Source: CAZBRS01 sp964494475 (GTDB lineage Bacteria > Myxococcota_A > UBA9042 > CAZBRS01). Taken from it: a DNA stretch of 64,000 bases. Of the stretch, positions 52,661-60,568 are shown one piece after another. Numbering within the stretch: position 1 is the stretch's first letter; each line of letters starts with the position of its first letter. Location: assembly GCA_964494475.1 (NCBI GenBank), contig CAZBRS010000031.1, positions 8,106-72,105 on the forward strand, written 5' to 3'. Made by a program: the position numbers and the translations under genes. Under the pieces are notes generated by a model, which saw only the letters and a program-made list of their open reading frames with translations, was not told the DNA's origin and did not search any database.

Positions 52661-54967
52661 TCAGCTCGGCTCGAGCGCGGCGCGCAGCGCCGTGGCCAGG
52701 TCGGTGCGGCCCACGGGCTTCATGAGGAATCGGTCGAAGCCGCGAGCCGAGCTCGTGGCCTCGTCGAGCAGCTCGCTGTAGCCGGTGCAGACGATGACCG
52801 GCAGGTCGGGGCGGAGCGCGCGCACGTGGTCGGCCAATTCGGCGCCCGACATGCCGGGCATGGTCATGTCCGTGAGCAGCAGGTCGACTTCGTGGGGGGT
52901 GGCCCGGGCATGGGCGAGCGCCTCTTCGGCGTTGGGGAAGGCGGCCACCGTGTACCCGAGCGCGCGCAGGTGCCGCGTGAGCACGTCGCGCAGATCGTCT
53001 TCGTCTTCGGCCACGAGGATGCGTCCCGTGCCGCGCGGCGCCGGGGGCTTGTCGGCGGTCGGCGGCGCGGCCGGGGCCGATTCGAGGCGGGGGAGCAGCA
53101 CGCGGACGATCGTGCCCTCGCCCGGGCGGCTCCACACGCGGATTTGCCCACCCTGCGCGGTGACGATGCCGTGCACGACCGACAACCCGAGGCCGGTTCC
53201 GCGGCCCGCGCTCTTGGTCGTGAAGTAGGGCTCGAAGATGCGCGCGAGCGTTTCTTCGTCCATGCCGTGGCCCGAGTCGCGCACCTCGAGCAGCGCCCAG
53301 TTGCCCGGGGACAGGCCGTCGGCGGCCTGCTCGTCAGCGCCGAGCCGAGCCACGCGCACGTTCATGCTGCCCGAGGGCTCCATGGCGTGCCAGGCGTTGG
53401 TGGCCAGGTTGATGAGCACCTGCTGGACCTGCACCGGATCGGCGTGCACGAACCCGCTGTCGGGCGCGAGGTCGAGGTGGATGGCGACCGAGACGGGGAT
53501 GGTGGCGCGCACCAGGCGCACCGCCTCGTCGACGACCGCGGCCAGATCGATGGGGCGGGGTTCGCTCTCGGCCCTCCGGGAGAAGGCGAGCAGGCGCCGC
53601 ACGAGGTTGCGGCCGCGATGGGTGGCCGCGACGAGGCGAGCCAGAGAGGCGCCGGCTTCGCTCTCTTCGTCGACGGCGTCCTCCACGACCTCGGCGTGCC
53701 CCAGGATGACGCCCAGCAGGTTGTTGAAGTCGTGCGCGATGCCCCCGGCCAACGTGCCGAGGGACTCCATCTTCTGCGACTGGCGCAGGTTCTCGGCGAG
53801 CTTCTCGCGCTCGTGCTCGGCGGCGCGGACCTGGCTGAGATCGATCGCCACGAGCAGGATGGTGCCGGTCTGCGCCGTGCCCTGGCGCAGGGGGCACAGG
53901 GTGACCATGGCCGGGAACGTGGTGCCGTCGCGGCGCGAGAGCTGGATCTCTTCGCGCACCGACGTGCGATCGGTCTGGGCGACGCGGTCGCCGAAGAGGC
54001 GCCGCAGATCGGCGGTGAGGATCGAGACGGGTCGACCGAGCGCCTCGGCCCGGCTCCACCCGAAGATGCGCTCGGCGCCGGGGCTGAACTCGACGATCGA
54101 GACGTCGTCGGCGCGGGCGTCGGCGATCACGAACGCCACCGCGTGGGCCGCCTCGAGCATGGCCCGCAGCCGAGCCTCGCTGTCGGCCAGGGCGCGTTCG
54201 ATCTGCTTGCGCTCGGAGATGTCGACGACCGAGCCCACGAGCCCGGTGACCGCCCCGTCGCGCCGGCGGACGACGGCCTTCGAGCAGATGATGTCGCGGG
54301 GCGTACCGCCCGCCGTCTGCAGGTGCGCCTCGTACGTCTCGTTGGCGCCCCCGCCCAGCACCGCCTCGTCGTGCCCGCGGCAGATGTCGGGGTCGCACTC
54401 GGCCAGGCACGGCTGGGTCGACTGGCCCACGACCGCGCGGGCCTGGAGGCCCATCGCCGCTTCCCAGGCAGGGTTCACGAGCGTCACGCGGCGATCGGGG
54501 TCCTTGGCGAACACCGGCAGGGGCAGGGCCTCGACCAGGGCGCGCAGCCAGTCGCGCACACCGGTGAGCTCGGCCTGCAGGGCCTGCTGCTCGGTGCGGT
54601 CGGTGATCAGCCCCACCAGGGCGCGCCGGTCACCGACGGCGAGGGGGGCCGTGCTGAGGTCGGCGACGAACAGGGTGCCGTCGGCGCGCCGGAAGAGCTG
54701 CGAGGGGAGAAGTGAGCGTCGGCCTGCGCACCCGTCGGCGAAGTTCATGCGGACGAGCGTGCGCAGTTCGGGGGGGTGCAGGTCGGGGACCGTCAACGCC
54801 AGAAACTCGGCCTCGGAGTACCCGAACATGCGGCAGGCGGCGGGGTTCGCGAGCATCACGCGCAGGGTGTCCTGGCACGCCACGAGGATGCCCTCGGTGG
54901 AGGCCTGGAAGATGGCCCCGTAGATCGCGGCGGACGTTATCGCGTTGTTCGAGCATGGCTCGCTCAA
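52661..54967 (-). CDS. Hybrid sensor kinase: three PAS, HisKA, ATPase, receiver
   Basis: A soluble protein of about 768 residues. Three PAS domains (AIFQASTEGILVACQDTLRV; RALVEALPLPVFAKDP; MLEAAHAVAFVIADA) lead to HisKA with His at about 412 in GGIAHDFNNLLGVILGH. The ATPase has NLATNAWHAM, DSGHGMD and GTGLGLSVVHGI. A receiver domain ends the protein, with the phospho-Asp at about 701 in LLLTDMTMPG and the Lys in FLMKPVG. A TTG start at 54967 with AGGGGG five nt upstream is preferred because a sigma-70 promoter lies at 55008-55036, inside any longer reading. There is no membrane segment. The output partner is not adjacent. Confidence 0.9.
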   Translation of the reverse strand: MSEPCSNNAITSAAIYGAIFQASTEGILVACQDTLRVMLANPAACRMFGYSEAEFLALTVPDLHPPELRTLVRMNFADGCAGRRSLLPSQLFRRADGTLFVADLSTAPLAVGDRRALVGLITDRTEQQALQAELTGVRDWLRALVEALPLPVFAKDPDRRVTLVNPAWEAAMGLQARAVVGQSTQPCLAECDPDICRGHDEAVLGGGANETYEAHLQTAGGTPRDIICSKAVVRRRDGAVTGLVGSVVDISERKQIERALADSEARLRAMLEAAHAVAFVIADARADDVSIVEFSPGAERIFGWSRAEALGRPVSILTADLRRLFGDRVAQTDRTSVREEIQLSRRDGTTFPAMVTLCPLRQGTAQTGTILLVAIDLSQVRAAEHEREKLAENLRQSQKMESLGTLAGGIAHDFNNLLGVILGHAEVVEDAVDEESEAGASLARLVAATHRGRNLVRRLLAFSRRAESEPRPIDLAAVVDEAVRLVRATIPVSVAIHLDLAPDSGFVHADPVQVQQVLINLATNAWHAMEPSGSMNVRVARLGADEQAADGLSPGNWALLEVRDSGHGMDEETLARIFEPYFTTKSAGRGTGLGLSVVHGIVTAQGGQIRVWSRPGEGTIVRVLLPRLESAPAAPPTADKPPAPRGTGRILVAEDEDDLRDVLTRHLRALGYTVAAFPNAEEALAHARATPHEVDLLLTDMTMPGMSGAELADHVRALRPDLPVIVCTGYSELLDEATSSARGFDRFLMKPVGRTDLATALRAALEPS

Positions 54968-55007
54968 GCCCGCCCCCTGGTCGTTATCGCACGCAAAATA
55001 TGTATTC

Positions 55008-55036
55008 ACTATAGAACGCGACACGAACACCTGCAA
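55008..55036 (-). promoter_or_regulatory. Sigma-70 promoter of the hybrid kinase gene
   Basis: On the minus strand TTGCAG (55036-55031) and TATAGT (55013-55008) are separated by 17 bp within an unusually AT-rich patch. Transcription would start near 55000, about 33 nt before the TTG at 54967. Confidence 0.6.
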
Positions 55037-55058
55037 GAAGTTCTGATCGGTGCGGTTC

Positions 55059-56288
55059 TCACGACCGGGCGCCGAAGAACTCGGCGTGGAGCGCTCGCAC
55101 GGCGTCGTCGGTGCGGGCGGCGTCGACCAGCACGCCGACGATCATGTTCGAGTCGACGCTCTGGAGTACGGCGATGCCCGCGCCGGTGAGGGCGCGCACC
55201 ATGCGGTGCATGATGCCGGGCACGCCGTGGATGCCGCCGCCCACCAGGGTGACCTTGGCGCACGCGTTGTTGACCGTGAAGGTGACGCCGAGGGCCGCGA
55301 GCGCGGCCGAGACCACGCCCACCGAGGCGCGTTCGGTCGTGAAGAGCACGCGATCGCAGAGGATGTTCATCATGTCGAGGCTGACGCCGGCCTCGGCGAT
55401 CACGCCGAAGACGCGCTCGAGCAGGGCGAGGTCGGCGCGGAAGTCGACGCCCGTGACGGCGAACTGGGCGATGCCGGGCTTCGACGTGATGCTCGACGCG
55501 AACTCCTGGGCTTCGGCCACGAAGCGATGGCGCTCGGCCTCGGGGACGACCCAGGTGCCCTCGGCGGCGCTGGTGGTGTTGCGCACGACCACGCGCGTTC
55601 CGGCCTCGCGAGCGTGCTCGGCGGCCGCGGGGTGCAGCACCTTCGAGCCCTTGTACGCGAGCTCGGCCGACTCCTCGAACGTGATCGCGGGCAGCGGACG
55701 GGCGTCGGGAACGACGCGCGGATCGGCCGTGAGCACGCCGTCGACGTCGGTGAAGATCTCGACGTGCTCGGCTTCGAGGGCCACGCCCAGCAGCACCGCC
55801 GACGTATCGCTGCCGCCGCGCCCGATGGTGGTGACGTCGCCGCGCTCGGTGACGCCCTGGAAGCCCGTGACGACCACCACGTCTCCGCGCCGCAGGTGCG
55901 ACAGGATGCGGGCGGGGCGGACCTCCTGCACGGTGGCGTCGCCGTGGCAGGCGTCGGTCACGAAGCCCGCCTGGAACCCGCGCAGGCTGACGGCCTTGAC
56001 CCCGCGCTCCTGGAGCAGCGCCGCGAACACCGGGGCGGCGATCTCCTCGCCCACGGAGGCCAGCGCGTCGCGCTCGCGCGCCGAGCAGCTCGGGTAGGGC
56101 TTCACGAGGTCGAGCAGCGTGTCGGTGGCGTAGGGGTCGCCGCGCCGGCCCATGGCCGAGACCACGACCACCACGTTCTTGCCCGCGTGCACGCGCTCGA
56201 GCACCCGCGCGGCCGCCAGTTCGCGCCGTTCGGGGGTGGCGACCGACGTGCCGCCGAACTTCAGGACCACGATGGAGGGCAGGCTCAT
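55059..56288 (-). CDS. lysC: Aspartate kinase
   Basis: A 409-residue monofunctional aspartokinase, catalysing the first step of lysine, threonine and methionine synthesis. The kinase part has VLKFGGTSVATPE, VVVVSAMGRRGDPYATDTLL, TTIGRGGSDTSAVLLG and EIFTDVDGVLTADPR. Two ACT modules follow (IAQFAVTGVDFRADLALLER and AKVTLVGGGIHGVPGIMHRM with LQSVDSNMIVGVLV), which bind the inhibitory amino acid. The ATG at 56288 overlaps the asd stop by four nt. Only the C-terminal dehydrogenase of bifunctional homologues is lacking, as expected. Confidence 0.97.
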   Translation of the reverse strand: MSLPSIVVLKFGGTSVATPERRELAAARVLERVHAGKNVVVVVSAMGRRGDPYATDTLLDLVKPYPSCSARERDALASVGEEIAAPVFAALLQERGVKAVSLRGFQAGFVTDACHGDATVQEVRPARILSHLRRGDVVVVTGFQGVTERGDVTTIGRGGSDTSAVLLGVALEAEHVEIFTDVDGVLTADPRVVPDARPLPAITFEESAELAYKGSKVLHPAAAEHAREAGTRVVVRNTTSAAEGTWVVPEAERHRFVAEAQEFASSITSKPGIAQFAVTGVDFRADLALLERVFGVIAEAGVSLDMMNILCDRVLFTTERASVGVVSAALAALGVTFTVNNACAKVTLVGGGIHGVPGIMHRMVRALTGAGIAVLQSVDSNMIVGVLVDAARTDDAVRALHAEFFGARS

Positions 56289-57292
56289 GACCCGAACCTC
56301 CCCAGCCGGAGCAGCTCTTCGGCGATCTGGATCGCGTTCAGGGCCGCGCCCTTCCACAGTTGGTCGCCCACGACCCAGAAGCGCACCACGCGCGGGTCGT
56401 CGTCGTCGACGCGGACGCGGCTGACGTACACGTCTTCGTGCCGGGCCAGCTCGCGCGGCGTGGCCAGCTCGTCGAACTTCAGGCCCGGCGCGGCCGCCAG
56501 CAGGCGCGTGACCTCCTCGACCGACGTGGGCCGCTCGAAGCGCACCCACACCGACTCGGAGTGGCAACGCTCGACGGGCACGCGCACGGTGGTGGCCCAC
56601 ACCTTGAAGCGGCTGTCGCCCAGGATCTTCTGCGACTCGGTCGTGAACTTGGCGTCTTCTTCGGTGTCACCGTTCGGCAGCCAGCCGCCGATCTTGGGGA
56701 TGACGTTCAGGAAGATGGGACGATCGTAGAAGCGGAACTGCTCGGGCTCGCCGGCCGCGAACGCCCGCGCCTGGGCGAACATCTCGTCGAGGGCCGAGCG
56801 CCCGGCGCCCGACACGGCCTGGTAGCTGGAGACCACGCACTCGGACACGCCGAGGGCGCGGTGCAGCGGCCCCAGCGCCACCAGCAGGATGATGGTCGAG
56901 CAGTTGGGGTTCGCGATGATGCGGCTGGGGCTCGTGGCCAGCACGTCGGCGTTCAACTCGGGCACCACCAGGGGAACGTCGGGGTGCTTGCGGAAGCACG
57001 ACGAGTTGTCGACCACCAGCACGCCCGCGTCGGCGAAGCGCGGGGCCTCTGTCTTCGAGACCTCCTTGCCCGCCGAGAAGAGACCGAGGTCGAGACCGCG
57101 CGGATCGGCGGCGGCCAACTCTTCGACGGTGATCGCGCGGCCCTTCCAGGTCACGACGCTGCCGGCCGAGCGCTTCGAGCCGAAGAGGCGCAGATCGCCC
57201 ACGGGAAAGGCGCGGCGCTCGAGCAGGTCGAGGAACTCGACCCCCACGGCGCCCGTGGCGCCTGCGATGCCGACGTTCAGGAGACGCGCCAT
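56285..57292 (-). CDS. asd: Aspartate-semialdehyde dehydrogenase
   Basis: A 335-residue protein that reduces aspartyl phosphate, the product of LysC, with NADPH. It starts MARLLNVGIAGATGAVGVEF (dinucleotide-binding) and has the active-site Cys in IANPNCSTIILLVAL, VSSYQAVSGAGRSALDEM and the catalytic His in VPVERCHSESVWV. ATG 57292 is chosen because conserved sequence begins there. Coupling to lysC by ATGA is consistent with shared function; the CoA-transferase gene lies 102 bp upstream on the same strand. Confidence 0.97.
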   Translation of the reverse strand: MARLLNVGIAGATGAVGVEFLDLLERRAFPVGDLRLFGSKRSAGSVVTWKGRAITVEELAAADPRGLDLGLFSAGKEVSKTEAPRFADAGVLVVDNSSCFRKHPDVPLVVPELNADVLATSPSRIIANPNCSTIILLVALGPLHRALGVSECVVSSYQAVSGAGRSALDEMFAQARAFAAGEPEQFRFYDRPIFLNVIPKIGGWLPNGDTEEDAKFTTESQKILGDSRFKVWATTVRVPVERCHSESVWVRFERPTSVEEVTRLLAAAPGLKFDELATPRELARHEDVYVSRVRVDDDDPRVVRFWVVGDQLWKGAALNAIQIAEELLRLGRFGS

Positions 57293-57394
57293 GGCGAGCT
57301 CGCTGGATGGTTGCACCGGGCTAGCTTGGGGCAAGTCGGGCGGGTGCGCAACACCGCGCTGACCCGCGTGGGCCGACGCGGCCACGGAGCCGGT

Positions 57395-58576
57395 TCAGCG
57401 GAGCGCGCCCGAGCGCTCGAGGTCCTGGATCTCGGCCTCGTCGAAGCCCGCTCCCAGCAGCACGGCCCGCGAGTTGGCGCCCGGCGGGCCGCCGGGGCCT
57501 CCGGGCTCCGGGGCCGAGCGCGAGAAGCGCAGAGGCACGCCGACTTGGGCCAGGGTCGAGCCGTCGGCGAGCGCTCGCTCGAGGCGCATGCCGCGGGCCC
57601 GGGCCTGGGGTCGATCGAGGGCTTCGTGCAGCGTGAGCACGGGCTCCGCGCAGGTGTCGAACCCCGCCAGCGCCTCTTCCCATTCGGCCAGCGTGCGTTC
57701 GGCCACCGCGTTCGCCACGCGGGCGCGGGCGGCCTCGAGGTCGGGGGGGGCCACGCCCCCGTCGGCCAACTCCGGGCACCCGATCGACCGGGCGAACTCG
57801 TGCACGAACCGGGGCTCGAGCCCGGCGAACGCCAGGTGGCGACCGTCCTTCGTGGGGTAGCAACCGTACAGCGAGCCCCCGTTCAAGAGATGGGCCTCCC
57901 GCTCGGGGTCGGCCCCGGCCGCCAGGCCCGCGGCGCCGGCCAGGGCGTTCCAGTCGAGCGCGGCGTCGAGCATGGCCACGTCGACGTGCTGGCCCTCGCC
58001 CGTGCGTTCGCGGTGCAGCAGCGCCGCCAGAACGCCGATGGCGAGGTTCGAGGCTCCGGCCAGGTCGGCCACCTGCAGGCCCAGGGGTGGGGGCCCTCCG
58101 GCGCGCGTGCCCGAATAGGACAGCAGGCCGGAGAGCGCCAGCACGCCGAGGTCGTGGCCGGGCCGCGCGGCCAGCGGCCCGGTCTGTCCGAAGGCGGTCA
58201 GCGAGGCGTAGACCAGGCGCGGGTTCTCGGCCAGCAGGCGGGGTGCGTCGAGCCCGAAGCGCGCCATGGTGCCGGGCTTGAACTGCTCGACCACCACGTC
58301 GACGCGGGCGGCCAGGCGCCGGGCGACCTCCTGTCCGCGGGGATGGGTCAACGACAGCACGATGGAGCGCTTGCCGCGGTGCAGCCAGGCCGATGTGGCC
58401 GACACCGGGCCTTCGCCCCCGTCGACGAAGGGGGGCAGGGTGTCGAAGAGGTCCGGGAACCGCGACGACGCGACGCACACGACGTCGGCTCCGAGGTCGG
58501 CCAGCAGCCGCGTGGCGAAGGGTCCGGGCAGCAGCCGGGTGAAGTCGAGCACCTTCAGTCCGGCCAGCGCCGTCAT
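57395..58576 (-). CDS. Class III (CaiB/BaiF) CoA-transferase
   Basis: A 393-residue protein. LAGLKVLDFTRLLPGPFATRLLADLGADVV and the RGKRSIVLSL, FKPGTMARFG and ASLTAFGQTGPLAARPGHD stretches define the family; the catalytic Asp lies in VDVAMLDAALDW. The match is closest to alpha-methylacyl-CoA racemase-like and formyl-CoA-transferase-like members; the substrate is unknown. It starts at ATG 58576, overlapping the yceH-type gene by four nt. Confidence 0.9.
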   Translation of the reverse strand: MTALAGLKVLDFTRLLPGPFATRLLADLGADVVCVASSRFPDLFDTLPPFVDGGEGPVSATSAWLHRGKRSIVLSLTHPRGQEVARRLAARVDVVVEQFKPGTMARFGLDAPRLLAENPRLVYASLTAFGQTGPLAARPGHDLGVLALSGLLSYSGTRAGGPPPLGLQVADLAGASNLAIGVLAALLHRERTGEGQHVDVAMLDAALDWNALAGAAGLAAGADPEREAHLLNGGSLYGCYPTKDGRHLAFAGLEPRFVHEFARSIGCPELADGGVAPPDLEAARARVANAVAERTLAEWEEALAGFDTCAEPVLTLHEALDRPQARARGMRLERALADGSTLAQVGVPLRFSRSAPEPGGPGGPPGANSRAVLLGAGFDEAEIQDLERSGALR

Positions 58577-59235
58577 CGCGCAGACTCCGACACGAGGCTC
58601 TTGAGTTCGGCCACCTCGGCGCGGAGCTCGGCGACTTCGGCCTCGAGGGCGTCCAGGCGGCCGCGGGTCTCGGACGCCGACGGTTCGGGAGCGCAGGCCT
58701 CGGGTCGCGGCGCGGCGGCCGTCGCGGGGGCGTCGGGGTCGGGAGGCCCCGAGAAGAGCTGGGCGTAGCGGGCCTCCTTGCGCCCTGGCTGCCGGGGCAA
58801 CGTCGTGACCAGGGGCGGCTCCCGGTCCTCGAGGGCCAGGCACACGCCGAGCACGGTGACGACGTCGGGAAACTCGACCATGCGCGAGGCGCGCGCGCGC
58901 AACTCGCCGGGGGTCTGTGGCCCCCGCACCATCAACTCGGCCAGGATGGCCTGCGCGTGGGGCTCGAGCCCGAGCTTCTCGGCCAGGAAGTGGCGGTACT
59001 TGACCACGCGGCCGCCCTCGCCCGAGACGATGGCGAGCTGCTGGTGCGCGAGCGACGTCAGCGCCCGCGACACCTCGGCCTCGGCCAGCTCGAGCGCGGG
59101 GTCGCGGTTCGACTTCTGGTTGCACGCGTTCACGAGCGCGTTCAGCGTGAGCGGGCAGTACTCGGGGGTCGCGAGCTCCTTCTCGAGCAGGCAGCCGAGC
59201 ACGCGGGTTTCGACGGGATCGAGCAGCAGGTCCAT
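58573..59235 (-). CDS. yceH: YceH/DUF480 winged-helix protein
   Basis: A 220-residue protein beginning MDLLLDPVETRVLGCLLEKE, with TPEYCPLTLNALVNACNQKS and LEPHAQAILAELMVRGPQTPGELR. These are the two tandem winged-helix segments of the YceH (DUF480) family, whose function is not established. The C-terminal 40 residues form a coiled coil (RLDALEAEVAELRAEVAELK), longer than in E. coli YceH. It overlaps the CoA-transferase start (ATGA) and lies 10 bp after the barrel gene. Confidence 0.92.
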   Translation of the reverse strand: MDLLLDPVETRVLGCLLEKELATPEYCPLTLNALVNACNQKSNRDPALELAEAEVSRALTSLAHQQLAIVSGEGGRVVKYRHFLAEKLGLEPHAQAILAELMVRGPQTPGELRARASRMVEFPDVVTVLGVCLALEDREPPLVTTLPRQPGRKEARYAQLFSGPPDPDAPATAAAPRPEACAPEPSASETRGRLDALEAEVAELRAEVAELKSLVSESAR

Positions 59236-59245
59236 GGCGCCTCCG

Positions 59246-60568
59246 TCAGAACGTATGATCGAACACCACGTAGAAGCCCCACGCGAGATCGTGGACCACG
59301 CGCCCGTCGGCGGTGAGGCGGGGATCGGCGCCCACGGCCGCGTCGACCCGGCCCACGAAGGCGTCGGCGTAGACGATGTGGAGGCCGAGGCCGGCGGTGG
59401 GGTGCACGGGCCAGCCGCCGGTGGGGTTGGTGGTGGTCTCGGAGCCTCCGAACACGACGCCAGCGTCGGCGAAGGGCACCAGTTGCCAGACGAACGGCTT
59501 CTGGAACAGGCCGTGGGTGAGCACGTCGAAGCGCAGCTCGAGGTTGGCCACGGCCTTGCCCGGAGCGTGCCAGCGCCCGAAGGAGGCGCCCCTCAGGGTG
59601 TCGGCGCCGCCGAAGCCGGCCACCGGGATGGCGCCGCCCCAGTGGACCATCTCGTAAAAGGGAACGTTTCCCCAAAGGTACTCGGCCATCAGGCGGCCGG
59701 CCACCACGCACCAGGGGGCCAGCTCGAAGAAGCCGCGCAGCGAGGCGAAGGGCCCGCCGAAGGCGCCGGCGCCGTGGGGCAGGGGCGGCGTGGCGCGGGC
59801 CGAGAGCTCGGCCAGCACGCCCCCGTGCGGGGTGATCTCGGGCTGGCGGGTGTCGTAGAGCACGCCGGCCGAGGCGATGGTCGCGAGGCCGCCGTCCAGG
59901 CCGTAGGGGCGCTGGTCGGCCAACAGCGAGCCGGCGTAGGTGCGCACGGCGCTGTATTTGGCGTTCAGCGAAGCGAAGGCCTGCCAGGGGCCGGCCAGCC
60001 GGGCGCGCAGCGTGAGGTGCACGAAGGGCTGGAAGAGCGTGTAGCGGTATCGCTTCGCGCTGGGGTCGGGCTCGCGGGCGGTCCGGTTGCCGAGGCCCCA
60101 GTACCCGTCGTTCAGCCAGTGGCGCCAGGCCACGTGCAGGGTCACGCGCAGGCGCCCTTCGGGCCCGAGGCCCGTGCGATCGAAGCGGAAGCGGTGGTGG
60201 TGGTAGCCGCGCGTGGTCAGGAAGGCGTGCACCACGTAGGCGCTCTTGTAGGGCGTGTAGCCGGGTTCGTCGAGGGCCACCTCGGCGCGCGCGCCGAAGC
60301 CCAGGCCGTCGTCGGTGTCGTAGGCCACGTTCGGGATGGCGTACCAGCGGACGCCGACCCCACCCCCGGCAACCGGAGCGGAGACCTCACCCCCTGGCCC
60401 CCTCTCCGCAGGTGCAACCTCACCCCCTGGCCCCCTCTCCATCTCCGTGGAGAGGGGGGATACGGCCACCGAACTCCCCTCTCCGCTTGACGGAGAGGGG
60501 CGGGGGGTGAGGTCTCCGGGATTGGGCGGCGCCGCCAGTGTCAAGAGAAGCAGGAGTGCGAGCTTCAC
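59246..60568 (-). CDS. BamA/TamA-like outer-membrane barrel protein
   Basis: A 440-residue protein with a GTG start overlapping the M20 peptidase stop (GTGA). A signal peptide (MKLALLLLLTLAAPPN) is followed by about 46 residues rich in Gly, Pro, Glu and Ser that are encoded by a palindromic DNA element. The barrel then begins near residue 66 (VRWYAIPNVAYDTDDGLGFG). GVLYDTRQPEITPHGG and GGADTLRGASFGRW are typical of Omp85 surface-antigen barrels; the latter resembles the VRGF/LRG lid motif. The protein ends AWGFYVVFDHTF with a terminal Phe. No POTRA domains are present, so it is a short, PlpD/patatin-porin-like or orphan barrel rather than BamA itself. Confidence 0.85.
   Translation of the reverse strand: MKLALLLLLTLAAPPNPGDLTPRPSPSSGEGSSVAVSPLSTEMERGPGGEVAPAERGPGGEVSAPVAGGGVGVRWYAIPNVAYDTDDGLGFGARAEVALDEPGYTPYKSAYVVHAFLTTRGYHHHRFRFDRTGLGPEGRLRVTLHVAWRHWLNDGYWGLGNRTAREPDPSAKRYRYTLFQPFVHLTLRARLAGPWQAFASLNAKYSAVRTYAGSLLADQRPYGLDGGLATIASAGVLYDTRQPEITPHGGVLAELSARATPPLPHGAGAFGGPFASLRGFFELAPWCVVAGRLMAEYLWGNVPFYEMVHWGGAIPVAGFGGADTLRGASFGRWHAPGKAVANLELRFDVLTHGLFQKPFVWQLVPFADAGVVFGGSETTTNPTGGWPVHPTAGLGLHIVYADAFVGRVDAAVGADPRLTADGRVVHDLAWGFYVVFDHTF
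60380..60517. repeat. Palindromic repeat element translated within the barrel gene
   Basis: A 138-bp element bounded by inverted ends GGAGACCTCACCCCC (60380 on) and GGGGGTGAGGTCTCC (to 60517). Inside are two hairpins: 11-bp arms at 60431-60441/60448-60458 and 10-bp arms at 60476-60485/60491-60500, each built on CTCTCC/GGAGAG. A smaller relative lies at 38446-38470. The length is a multiple of three, so the reading frame of the barrel gene is maintained; it encodes residues 18-63. Confidence 0.85.
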
